DNA of 64,000 bases from CALDUY01 sp046350255 (lineage in GTDB: Bacteria; Planctomycetota; Planctomycetia; Gemmatales; Gemmataceae), in the NCBI GenBank assembly GCA_046350255.1, contig JAXMAV010000014.1:181554-245553 (forward strand). Reading direction: 5' to 3'. Position 1 is the stretch's first letter. Each line of letters opens with the position of its first letter. Below are positions 44,952 to 54,226 of this stretch, piece by piece. A program made the translations under genes and the position numbers. The notes under the pieces are model-generated. The model had not been told where the DNA came from and did no database searches. It was given only the letters and a program-made list of their open reading frames with translations.

Positions 44952-46001
44952 ATGCTGTCGCGCAGCCGTCTTGTCGCCCTGGCCGTCCTGATACTGGGCG
45001 GCCTGGTCGTCGCTCAGCCGAAGCCGGACCTGCCGGTCATCCAGCCTGCCAACGCCAAGCTCGCCCGGACGCTGGAGGGGATGTCCTCTCCGGCCACTGG
45101 CCTGGCCCAGATCGAAGGCAAGGGCGTGGTGGTGGGAACGGAGAACGGATCGCTGTTTCTGTGGCTGCGCGAGGAGGACAAGGCGTTCCTCGCCGATGCC
45201 AAACCGCGCGAGATCAAGGGCCACGCAGTGCCGGTCACGGCGGTGGCTGCCGCAGGCTCGCTGGTTGCCTCGGCCTCGGTGGATGGCCAGATTCTCCTGT
45301 GGAACCAGCCTGCCGACAAGCCGCTTCACACCCTGCGCGCGGGCAGCCCGGTTCGCGCCCTGGCCATCGCGCCAGACGGAAAGAATGTTGCCTCGGCCGG
45401 TGATGACAATGCCGTGACGTTGTGGGATGCGGCGTCGGGCAAGCCGCTCCGCAAGCTGACCGGCCCGACCGACTGGCTCCTGGCGGTCGCCTTCTCGCCC
45501 GATGGCAAGGTCGTCGCCGCCGGTGGGCAGGACGGCAAACTCTGGGCCTGGGAGGCAGCCAGCGGCAAGAAGCTCTACGACGTGGCCATCGTGATGCCTG
45601 GCGTCAAGGATCCTCCGCCGGTGGTGATACAGGCGCTGGCCTTCGCGCCGGACGGCAAGAAGATCGCCGTGGGCGGCAGCGATGCCCGCATTCACGAGGT
45701 CGATGCTGCCAGCGGCAAGTACATCCGCGCCCAGCAAGGGCACACTGCCGGGGTGACCAGCGTGACCTACCACGCCGGGGGGAACCTGCTCGTGTCGTCG
45801 AGTAAGGATCGGACCGTGCGGCTGTGGAACGGGACCTCGGGCGGCATGTACAAGAATCTCGAAGGCCACACCGCCTGGGCCGAGGGCGTGACCCTGGCGG
45901 AAAAGGGCACCCTGGCGGTGTCCACCTCGGCCGACCGGACGGTGCGGGTGTGGGATCTGGGTGCGGTGCCGATGAAGCCGGCCACCAAGCCGAAGAAGTG
46001 A
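44952..46001 (+). CDS. secreted WD40-repeat protein
   Basis: This 349-aa protein starts with a signal peptide (RLVALAVLILGGLVVAQ) and has about six WD40 blades, for example GHAVPVTAVAAAGSLVASAS, VRALAIAPDGKNVASAGDDN and GHTAGVTSVTYHAGGNLLVS, each ending in a W-D-like pair. It should form one beta propeller. The ATG at 44952 is preferred over the in-frame 44919 because it begins the signal peptide. There are no catalytic residues. Confidence 0.88.
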   Translation: MLSRSRLVALAVLILGGLVVAQPKPDLPVIQPANAKLARTLEGMSSPATGLAQIEGKGVVVGTENGSLFLWLREEDKAFLADAKPREIKGHAVPVTAVAAAGSLVASASVDGQILLWNQPADKPLHTLRAGSPVRALAIAPDGKNVASAGDDNAVTLWDAASGKPLRKLTGPTDWLLAVAFSPDGKVVAAGGQDGKLWAWEAASGKKLYDVAIVMPGVKDPPPVVIQALAFAPDGKKIAVGGSDARIHEVDAASGKYIRAQQGHTAGVTSVTYHAGGNLLVSSSKDRTVRLWNGTSGGMYKNLEGHTAWAEGVTLAEKGTLAVSTSADRTVRVWDLGAVPMKPATKPKK

Positions 46002-46028
46002 AGCGCGGCGGTTTCCAAGTGATGTCCA

Positions 46029-46060
46029 CGAAGTGGGGAGCCAGCAAGCTCCCCGCTTCG
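46029..46060. terminator. bidirectional terminator-like hairpin
   Basis: Two 13-nt arms (46029-46041 and 46048-46060; CGAAGTGGGGAGC against GCTCCCCGCTTCG) pair with one G-T-type mismatch around the 6-nt loop CAGCAA. It lies between the converging WD40 and superoxide dismutase genes. Confidence 0.6.
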
Positions 46061-46073
46061 CGTTCCTGGACGG

Positions 46074-46682
<609 letters not shown>

Positions 46683-46868
46683 GGTTGTTCTCCTGGGGTA
46701 AAGCGTCACTAGGGGCAATCGTCCCCTCCATTTATAAGGGCTTCCGCGCCAGACAACCAGACGCGCTCCCATGTGAGGTATCGTCGGCGCATCGGCGTTC
46801 CGGCTCCCCTGGCAATCCGCTCGCCGGCTGCCCATAATACGACATCCGAGCATTTCCGGAGGTTTCCC

Positions 46869-49226
46869 GTGGCTGCGACGCCCCCTGTTTCCCCCAATTC
46901 GATCGATCAGCCCGCCTGCTTCTACCTGGGCCGGGAGTACGATCTCGCGGCGAAGAAGGTCCAGCCGGACAACCTGGTGATGTACGACGCTCGCAACCTG
47001 ACGACGCATGGCGTCATTGTCGGGATGACCGGCTCGGGAAAAACGGGCCTGTCGATCACCCTCCTTGAAGAAGCCGCCATCGATGGCATCCCGGCCATCA
47101 TCATCGATCCCAAGGGCGACCTGACCAACCTGCTGCTGCAGTTCCCCGACTACGAACCGCATCGCTTCGCGCGCTGGGTGCATGCCGACGACGCCCGGGC
47201 CCGCAACCTGACGGTGAACGCCTACGCCGAGCAACTGTCGCAGCGGTGGAAGCAGGGACTGCAAGATTCCGGGCAGAAACCCGAGCGCGTGCGTGAGGTG
47301 ACCCAGCATACCGACTTCCGGCTGTACACCCCAGGCAGCGAATCGGGGTTGTCGCTCTCCATCCTCCGCACCTTCGCCGCCCCGAAAACAAAGATGGCGC
47401 TGGAGGACCTGACCCAGAAGATCAACGCCACGGCCACGGCGCTTCTGGGCCTGTCGGGCATCTCGTCCGATCCGGTCCAGTCGCGCGAGCACGTTCTGGT
47501 CGCGCAGCTACTGCATCATGCCTGGTCGCAGGGACGCGATCTCGACCTGGCCGGGCTGATCAAGGAGATTCAGAATCCGCCCATCCGCACCGTGGGTGCC
47601 TACAACCTCGAGACGTTCTTCTCGGCGAAGGATCGGCTGAAGTTTGCCTCGCAACTGAACAACATGCTGGCCTCGCCGGTATTTGCCACCTGGACGCACG
47701 GCGAACCGCTCGACCTGGCCAGCATGCTGTACCGGCACGGCCGGCCGCAACATCTGATCTTCTACCTGGCCCATCTCGACGACAACCAGCGGATGTTCTT
47801 CACGACGTTGCTGCTCGAAGAGGTGCTGGCCTGGACACGACGTCAACCGGGCACGACCAGCCTGCGCGCCTTGCTCTACTTCGATGAGGTGTTCGGCTAT
47901 CTGCCGCCGCACCCGGGCAATCCGCCCAGCAAGCAGCCGCTGCTGACCCTTCTGAAGCAGGCGCGCGCCTTCGGCGTGGGTGTGCTCCTGGCGACGCAAA
48001 ACCCCGTGGATCTCGACTACAAGGCGCTGTCGAACGCCGGCACCTGGTTTGTGGGCAAGCTGCAGACCGAGCGCGACAAGGCGCGCTTGCTCGACGGACT
48101 GGAGAGCGTGGCGGCCGAGTATGGCACCTTGACGGATCGCCACTATCTGGAGAAGGTGATCGCCTCGCTGGGTAACCGTATCTTCCTGATGCACAACATC
48201 AACCAGGGGAAGCCGTGCTTGTTTCAGACGCGCTGGGCCCTGAGCTTCCTGCGTGGGCCGATGACGCGCGAGGAGATCGGGCAGATCACCGCCCCGATGA
48301 AGGACCGCGACCATTCGGGCGCGATGGTGGCCACGAAGCTGTGCAACCACTGCGGGGCGGAGCTTTCTCCAGGCGTGGGCACGGTCTGCCCGCAGTGCGG
48401 CAAGAACCCCTGGGACTCGGCGACCAGCACGGCGCCGGTGGCTACGCTGGCCCAGCCGGGCGCTCGACCGGGCGCGCCAGCTGCCGTCGCTGCTCCTCCG
48501 CCACGCAGTGCGCCCCCGGTGCTACCGCATGACATTCAACAGTTCTATCTTCCCGTCGCTCCGGGTTCAAAACGTCCGGGGCATCTACTCGAATATCAGC
48601 CCTGGCTGCTCGGCTACGCAGAGATCACCTTTGTCATCGATCGGCGCACCGGCGAGGAGCATCGGCTCACGATCCGGCTGCTGGCCCCGGCGCCGCTGGT
48701 GGGCATCCCCGTGGACTGGGCGAAGGCGATGGTGATCGGCATCGATCCGGTGCCGCGTCCCGAGGCCGACGCGCTGTGGGCGACGGTGCCCGAATCAGTG
48801 GACACCGGCCGCAAGGTCAAGGCGCAGGAGAAGGCGTTCTTCGATCATCTCTACGGCACGCAGAAGCTGGTGCTGTGGGAAAACCGCGACCTGGAGCTGA
48901 CGAGTCGCCCCGGCGAGACGCTGGAGGCCTTTCGGACCCGGTGCCGTCAGGAGGCAAACAAGCAGCGCGACGAGGCGGTAAAGCTCGAGCGCATCAAGTT
49001 CGCGCCGCGCATCGAGGCGGCGCAGCAGTCGTCCGGCAAGGGTCGCGACGACCGGGTGGCGCGGCTGGAAGGCGACTTTCAGGCCCGGCGCGATGAGATT
49101 GTCGAGCGGTTCCGTCGCCTGGGCGAGGAAGCGGCCGAGCAGCAGCTCAAGCCGCGCAAGACCGACGTCCGCGTCACGCACTTCGGCCTGGCCTGGGCCC
49201 CCTTCTGGCGCCAGGCCAAACGCTAG
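46869..49226 (+). CDS. HerA/FtsK-superfamily ATPase with zinc ribbon
   Basis: This is a 785-aa P-loop ATPase. It has Walker A GMTGSGKTGL (about residues 55-64), an IIIDPKGDL element and Walker B ALLYFDEVFG (about 338-347), with an arginine- and glutamine-containing sensor region (GVGVLLATQNPVDLDYKALS). A zinc ribbon (CNHCGAELSPG, then CPQCG; about 494-515) and a Pro/Ala linker follow. The C-terminal domain is new to me, with a charged coiled coil at 680-760. The GTG at 46869 is 7 nt behind GGAGG. HerA/VirB4-like ATPases translocate DNA or protein; no partner gene (NurA, pilus) is adjacent, so the role is open. Confidence 0.82.
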   Translation: MAATPPVSPNSIDQPACFYLGREYDLAAKKVQPDNLVMYDARNLTTHGVIVGMTGSGKTGLSITLLEEAAIDGIPAIIIDPKGDLTNLLLQFPDYEPHRFARWVHADDARARNLTVNAYAEQLSQRWKQGLQDSGQKPERVREVTQHTDFRLYTPGSESGLSLSILRTFAAPKTKMALEDLTQKINATATALLGLSGISSDPVQSREHVLVAQLLHHAWSQGRDLDLAGLIKEIQNPPIRTVGAYNLETFFSAKDRLKFASQLNNMLASPVFATWTHGEPLDLASMLYRHGRPQHLIFYLAHLDDNQRMFFTTLLLEEVLAWTRRQPGTTSLRALLYFDEVFGYLPPHPGNPPSKQPLLTLLKQARAFGVGVLLATQNPVDLDYKALSNAGTWFVGKLQTERDKARLLDGLESVAAEYGTLTDRHYLEKVIASLGNRIFLMHNINQGKPCLFQTRWALSFLRGPMTREEIGQITAPMKDRDHSGAMVATKLCNHCGAELSPGVGTVCPQCGKNPWDSATSTAPVATLAQPGARPGAPAAVAAPPPRSAPPVLPHDIQQFYLPVAPGSKRPGHLLEYQPWLLGYAEITFVIDRRTGEEHRLTIRLLAPAPLVGIPVDWAKAMVIGIDPVPRPEADALWATVPESVDTGRKVKAQEKAFFDHLYGTQKLVLWENRDLELTSRPGETLEAFRTRCRQEANKQRDEAVKLERIKFAPRIEAAQQSSGKGRDDRVARLEGDFQARRDEIVERFRRLGEEAAEQQLKPRKTDVRVTHFGLAWAPFWRQAKR

Positions 49227-49311
49227 CACCTGCGCGGCTGCGCTGCGCCACTCTCCGGGCTACCTGGTATCCTACACTGGGGGGAGACGAGTCGCGGGGG
49301 AGAGGGTGGCC

Positions 49312-51222
49312 ATGAGTGAGACGCCGGCGACGCAAGCGCTGATCGAGACCGCCTGTGCAGACGGGGGCTGGTCGTACATGCCCGGGCAACCGCCGCACCT
49401 GGAACCAACGTGCCTGGCACTGCTGGCCGTCGCCCCGGAGCGCGAGCGCCATCCCGAGGTGGTGGCGCGGGCCCTGGCCTGGCTGCAGACCTGTGCACTG
49501 CCGGATGGCACCTATCGGCTGGGGCGTGGCCGACACGAGGCTGTCTGGCCCACAGCCATGGTCCTGTTCACCCTCGCCGAGCTGAGAGAACCGCAGGAAC
49601 AGCTGGACCGGACCGCCCGGGCCCTGCTGGCCTATCGGGGCCGACCGCTCGACACGCGCGGCGAGGAGGATGTCAACGACATCGATGGTAGTCTCATCGG
49701 CTGGCCCTGGGCCGAGGGGAACTTCTCGTGGGTGGAGCCCACCGCCTGGGCCTGCCTGGGCCTGACGCGCATGGGCCAGGGAGCGCACTCACGGGTCGTC
49801 GATGGCCGACGGTTGCTGCTCGACCGCACGCTCGAAACCGGCGGCGTCAACTACGGCAACCGACGCATCTTCGGCATCACGCTCGAACCAATTCCCACTC
49901 CCACGGCGCTGGCGCTCCTGGCGCTGCAACACCAGCGGCAGGACGAGCGGGTCCAGCGGTCACTGGAGTACCTGAAGGCCCACGCCCAGCACGCCGACGA
50001 TGTGGAACACCTGGCCTGGGCCATCCTGGCACTGAACGCCTGTGGCGCGGAGGCCGATAGCATCGCCGCCCTGCAGGCGCGCATGCGCGAGGCCGTGACG
50101 GTGCGAGCCGCCACGCCGTACCTGGCCGAGGCGCCGTTGCGGCTGGCGCTGCTCGATCTGGCGCTGCAGGTGCCCGGGCGGAATCCGTTCAAGCTGGCCG
50201 AGCAAGCCACGGCCACGCCGCTGCCTCCGGGCAAGGTGGAGCTGCCTTCGCGGCCGATCGGTGAGCGGGTTCGCTCGTTCTTCCAGGGTCTGGCTCTCAA
50301 CGCAGTCACCCAGCTGAAAACGCTGGACGCCAACGCCCAGGTTCACATCGCCACGGCATCGGACTACCAGGCCGACCTGGTGGACGTGTTGTCCCGACAG
50401 TTCGCCCATTTCCGCGAGCGCGTGCCGCTCAAGGGGAAGCGGGTGGTGCTGAAGCCGAACCTGGTTGAGTACCACCGCGACAAGGTGATCAACACACATC
50501 CCAACGTTGTGGCCGCCGTCATCGAGCTGTGTCAGCGCGAGGGGGCCTCCGAGGTAATCGTGGCCGAGGGCCCGGGCCACTGGCGCAACGTCGAGCATCT
50601 GGTGCGGGCCAGCGGCCTGGGCGATGTGTTGCGGCATTTCCACGTGCGCTTCGTCGATCTCAACCACGATGAGCCGTCGCGCCTGGTGAATCTCGGTCGG
50701 CTTACCCGGCTGGAGCATCTTTATGTGGCCCGCACCGTCGCCGACGCCGATGTGCTCATCTCGCTGCCCAAGCTGAAGACGCACCACTGGGCCGTGGCCA
50801 CGCTGTCGCTGAAGAACCTGTTCGGCACCCTCCCCGGCATCTGCTACGGCTGGCCCAAGAACGAATTGCACTGGCGCGGCATCGACAACAGCATCGTGGA
50901 CATTGCTGCCACCCGCACACCAGATCTGGCCATCGTGGACGGGATCATCGGCATGGAGGGCGACGGGCCGCTCAACGGCACGCCGAAACCGATGGGCGTG
51001 TTGATCATGGGAACCGACCTGGTGGCCGTCGATGCCACCTGTTGCCGGCTGATGCAGCTGGACCCGACCCGGGTGGGCTACCTGGTGCTGGCCAACCGCC
51101 AGAAGGTAGGCCACCTCGCCGAGGCGGCCATCCAGCAACTTGGCGAGACGATCGAAGCCCGCCAGCAACCGTTCGACACGGTGCCTCACTTCAAGCAGCT
51201 ATGGCTGGGCCGCGGCGCGTGA
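49312..51222 (+). CDS. alpha-toroid (prenyltransferase-like) / DUF362 fusion protein
   Basis: This is a 636-aa protein. Residues about 1-330 contain helical repeats with Trp/Pro motifs like the alpha/alpha toroid of squalene cyclases and prenyltransferases (TACADGGWSYMPGQPPHLEP, then TCLALLAV; VEPTAWACLGLTRM). The typical DxDD or QW catalytic signatures are not evident. Residues about 345-620 are a DUF362 domain (VLKPNLVEYHRDKVINTHPN; VLISLPKLKTHHWAVATLSL, then KNLFG). DUF362 proteins often carry Fe-S clusters, but no CxxC cluster motif is seen here. The ATG at 49312 follows GGGAGAGGG. Function is unknown. Confidence 0.8.
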   Translation: MSETPATQALIETACADGGWSYMPGQPPHLEPTCLALLAVAPERERHPEVVARALAWLQTCALPDGTYRLGRGRHEAVWPTAMVLFTLAELREPQEQLDRTARALLAYRGRPLDTRGEEDVNDIDGSLIGWPWAEGNFSWVEPTAWACLGLTRMGQGAHSRVVDGRRLLLDRTLETGGVNYGNRRIFGITLEPIPTPTALALLALQHQRQDERVQRSLEYLKAHAQHADDVEHLAWAILALNACGAEADSIAALQARMREAVTVRAATPYLAEAPLRLALLDLALQVPGRNPFKLAEQATATPLPPGKVELPSRPIGERVRSFFQGLALNAVTQLKTLDANAQVHIATASDYQADLVDVLSRQFAHFRERVPLKGKRVVLKPNLVEYHRDKVINTHPNVVAAVIELCQREGASEVIVAEGPGHWRNVEHLVRASGLGDVLRHFHVRFVDLNHDEPSRLVNLGRLTRLEHLYVARTVADADVLISLPKLKTHHWAVATLSLKNLFGTLPGICYGWPKNELHWRGIDNSIVDIAATRTPDLAIVDGIIGMEGDGPLNGTPKPMGVLIMGTDLVAVDATCCRLMQLDPTRVGYLVLANRQKVGHLAEAAIQQLGETIEARQQPFDTVPHFKQLWLGRGA

Positions 51223-51246
51223 TTGGTCGCTCAACAAGGGAAACAG

Positions 51247-52161
51247 ATGATGCGAGGTCGATGGAACCGGCAAGGCTACACACTGATCGAGTTGCTGGTG
51301 GTCATTGCCATCATCGCGGTGTTGATTGGCCTGCTGTTGCCTGCGGTGCAGAAGGTTCGCGAGGCCGCGGCGCGGATGCAGTGCGCTAACAATCTCCGGC
51401 AGATCGGGCTGGCCCTGCACGGCTATCACGATGCTCATCTGCGCTTGCCGCCCGGCTACGTCTCCGGGGTGAATTCCGCAGGCGACGACACGGGGCCGGG
51501 TTGGGGCTGGGCCGCGCATCTGCTGCCGCATCTCGAGCAAACGAACCTGGCCGCTCAGATCGACCTGACGCAGCCGATCGAGGCCCCGCTGCACGCGCAG
51601 GCTCGAACGACGCGCCTGCGTGTGTTTCTGTGTCCCAGCGACGAACTACCGTTAACCTTCACCGCAGCGAAGCGAGACACGACTGGGAATGTGCTGCAAG
51701 GGCTGGCCGACCTGGCGGCTGCGAGTTACCCCGGGATGTACGGCGTGGGCGAGCCGGGCGTCGATGGCGATGGGCTGTTCTACCGCAACAGCGCGATCCG
51801 CTTCGCCGACGTCAGCGATGGCACTCATTGCACCATCGCCGTGGGCGAGCGGCGCTACCTTTATGGGGAAACCACCTGGGTGGGTGCCGTCCTGGGCGCC
51901 AACATGGTCGCTCCGCCGGGCTCACCCATGCCGCTCCAGGTACTCAACAGCTCAAACAACGTGCTGGGTCACTCGCGCGAAACCTGGGAGGGACCGACGT
52001 CACCCACCGAGCCCAACCATTTCTCCAGCCGGCACGTCGGCGGCATCCATTTTCTCTTCGCCGACGGCCATGTCCAGTTCATCACCGCGGCGGTCAGCTA
52101 CGAAACGTACAAGGCGCTTTCGACCCGGGCGGGCGGCGAGGCGCTGGAGGGAAGCTTCTGA
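51247..52161 (+). CDS. DUF1559 protein with prepilin-type N-terminus
   Basis: This 304-aa protein has a type IV pilin-like N-terminal methylation motif (GYTLIELLVVIAIIAVLIGL) after a short basic leader and the DUF1559 signature (VREAAARMQCANNLRQIGLA). It ends with the H-X9-DG motif (HVGGIHFLFADGHVQFI), all diagnostic of the large planctomycete family. It is likely processed by a prepilin peptidase and located in the envelope. The start at 51247 lies behind AAGGGAAA. Its stop overlaps the start of a small lipoprotein gene. Confidence 0.95.
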   Translation: MMRGRWNRQGYTLIELLVVIAIIAVLIGLLLPAVQKVREAAARMQCANNLRQIGLALHGYHDAHLRLPPGYVSGVNSAGDDTGPGWGWAAHLLPHLEQTNLAAQIDLTQPIEAPLHAQARTTRLRVFLCPSDELPLTFTAAKRDTTGNVLQGLADLAAASYPGMYGVGEPGVDGDGLFYRNSAIRFADVSDGTHCTIAVGERRYLYGETTWVGAVLGANMVAPPGSPMPLQVLNSSNNVLGHSRETWEGPTSPTEPNHFSSRHVGGIHFLFADGHVQFITAAVSYETYKALSTRAGGEALEGSF

Positions 52162-52421
52162 TGCGTCACTGGGTCTACATCGTGGTGATTCTCGGGGCCG
52201 GCTGTTCGTCTGGTCCAGCCATCCCGCAGAAGGTGCCCGTCACTCTAGATCAGGTGCCAGCCAACGTGATGAAGGTGGCCCAGGAGAAACTGCCCGGGGT
52301 CAAGTTTGAGCGAGCCATGAAGAAAGCCAACGGCGAGTTCGAGGTGATCGGCAAGGACCCGCGCGGCAAGGTGCGCGAGATCGACATCCGCCCCGATGGC
52401 ACCGTCACAGAGATCGAGTAG
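52161..52421 (+). CDS. small PepSY-like lipoprotein
   Basis: This is an 86-aa protein. The start overlaps the DUF1559 stop (TGATG). A short hydrophobic segment ends in a Cys (VILGAGCSSG) that fits a relaxed lipobox. The mature part (VPANVMKVAQEKLPGVKFER, then GEFEVIGKDPRGKVREIDI) resembles PepSY/beta-lactamase-inhibitor-like small domains. It is probably membrane-anchored and partners the DUF1559 protein. It is too short to assign further. Confidence 0.75.
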   Translation: MRHWVYIVVILGAGCSSGPAIPQKVPVTLDQVPANVMKVAQEKLPGVKFERAMKKANGEFEVIGKDPRGKVREIDIRPDGTVTEIE

Positions 52422-52513
52422 GAAGCCCTGTCCCCCGATGTGCCGTTGCCGATGAGCGTTGTCGTGCCCACAATCGAGTGCAGCCCTGGAATCACACGAA
52501 AGGAAGCCCGGTC

Positions 52514-54214
52514 ATGGTCGAGTCGCGGCTGATCTTGTTGATGGCAATCTTCGTCCTGGGGGCGCTCGGTTCGCGCGTCCTGGCCAGTGAGGCGGTGACA
52601 AAGGAAGCGCGGGAATTCGTGCAGGATCACGAGAAGCGTATCCGTCCGCTCGACGTGGCCAGCGGTCTGGCCTGGTGGCAGGCCTCGACGACGGGCAGCA
52701 AGGAAGCGTTTCAGAAGAAGGTGGAGGCGCAGAACCGCATCGACGAGGCACTGTCGGATCGCAAGACCTTCGCCAAACTCAAGTCACTCAAGGAACGGCG
52801 GAAGGAGATTGACGACGCCACCATCGCCCGGGCCATCGACGTGCTGTATCTGCTGTATCTGGAGAAGCAGGTGGACGCCGAGGTGCTCCGCAAGATGGTC
52901 GAGAAGGCCAACGCGGTCGAGGAGACCTTCAACAAGTTCCGCGCGAAGGTGGACGGCAAGGAGCTGACCGATAACCAGGTGCGCGATCGGCTCAAGTCGG
53001 TGGACGACTCGAAGCAACTGCAGGCCGTCTGGGAGGCGAGCAAGGCGGTGGGTAGCGCCGTCGAGAAAGATCTGAAAGAACTCGTTCAACTCCGGAATCA
53101 GGCGGCGAAGCAGCTGGGGTTCAAGAACTTCCACGCGATGCAGTTGTTCCTCAATGAGCAGGACGGCGACAAGCTGCTGGCCCTGTTCGACGAGCTGGAC
53201 ACGCTCACGCGGGAGCCGTTCAGCAAGGCCAAGGCCGACATCGACGCCCGGCTGGCGAAGCGCTACCGGGTGGCGGTGGGCGACCTGATGCCGTGGCATT
53301 ATCACGACCCATTCTTCCAGGACACTCCCAAGGTGTTCGAGGCCGACATCGACGCACCGTTCGCCAAGGGCGATATCCTGGCGCTGTGCCGAAAGTTCTA
53401 CGCCGGCATCGATCTGCCCATCGACCGGGTCATCGTCAACAGCGATCTGTACGAGAAGGAAGGGAAGAGTCAGCACGCCTTCTGCACAGACATCGACCGC
53501 GAGGGCGACGTGCGCGTGCTGGCGAACATCAAGCCGAACCATCAGTGGGCATCGACGATGCTGCACGAGTTCGGCCATGCCATCTACTCGACGAACACGA
53601 ACAACGTGCCGGCCACCTTGCCCTATGCCCTGCGGAGCGAGGCGCACATTCTGACGACGGAAGGGGTGGCGATGATGTTCGAGCGCCTGGCCAGCCGGGC
53701 CACCTTCCTCGAACAGATGGGCGTGAAGCTGGCCGACCCGAAAGCCTTCGACCGCGATGCAGCCACGACGCTGCGCTACCGGCTCCTCATCTTCTCGCGC
53801 TGGTGCCAGGTGATGCTCCGCTTCGAGAAGGGGATGTACGAGAACCCGGAGCAGGATCTGAACAAGCTGTGGTGGGACCTGGTTGAGAAGTATCAGCTGC
53901 AGAAGCGTCCCGCGGGCCGCAGTGCGCCGGACTACGCCAGCAAGATTCACATCGTGGTGGCCCCGGTCTACTACCACAACTACATGATGGGTGAGCTATT
54001 CGCCTCGCAGGTCCACCACGCCATCGCGCGCGAGGTCTACAAGGGGGCCGACCCCAACACCATCACCTATGTGGGCAACAAGGAAGTGGGCGCCTTCCTC
54101 AAGAAGCGGGTGACCGGGCCGGGCAAGACGCTCGACTGGAACGAACTGACGAAGTTCGCCACCGGCGCTCCGCTGGGAGCGCAGGCCTTCGCGGCGGACT
54201 TCAAGACACGCTAG
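52514..54214 (+). CDS. secreted M2/M3-like zinc metallopeptidase (ACE-like gluzincin)
   Basis: This is a 566-aa protein with a signal peptide (LILLMAIFVLGALGSRVLAS). The zinc motif MLHEFGHAIYS has His351, Glu352 and His355, and a third ligand Glu lies about 28 residues later in TTEGVAMMFERLA, the gluzincin arrangement. The mostly helical protein best resembles peptidyl-dipeptidases of the M2 (angiotensin-converting-enzyme-like) and M3 families. It is likely to trim peptides in the periplasm. The ATG at 52514 begins the signal peptide; 52478 is an in-frame alternative. Confidence 0.85.
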   Translation: MVESRLILLMAIFVLGALGSRVLASEAVTKEAREFVQDHEKRIRPLDVASGLAWWQASTTGSKEAFQKKVEAQNRIDEALSDRKTFAKLKSLKERRKEIDDATIARAIDVLYLLYLEKQVDAEVLRKMVEKANAVEETFNKFRAKVDGKELTDNQVRDRLKSVDDSKQLQAVWEASKAVGSAVEKDLKELVQLRNQAAKQLGFKNFHAMQLFLNEQDGDKLLALFDELDTLTREPFSKAKADIDARLAKRYRVAVGDLMPWHYHDPFFQDTPKVFEADIDAPFAKGDILALCRKFYAGIDLPIDRVIVNSDLYEKEGKSQHAFCTDIDREGDVRVLANIKPNHQWASTMLHEFGHAIYSTNTNNVPATLPYALRSEAHILTTEGVAMMFERLASRATFLEQMGVKLADPKAFDRDAATTLRYRLLIFSRWCQVMLRFEKGMYENPEQDLNKLWWDLVEKYQLQKRPAGRSAPDYASKIHIVVAPVYYHNYMMGELFASQVHHAIAREVYKGADPNTITYVGNKEVGAFLKKRVTGPGKTLDWNELTKFATGAPLGAQAFAADFKTR

Positions 54215-54226
54215 CGTCGAGTCGTC

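Noticed and set aside
46683..47492. N-terminal extension of the superoxide dismutase frame
   Set aside because: Dismutases start at the MAHSLPPLPY region, and the extension is antisense to the ATPase.
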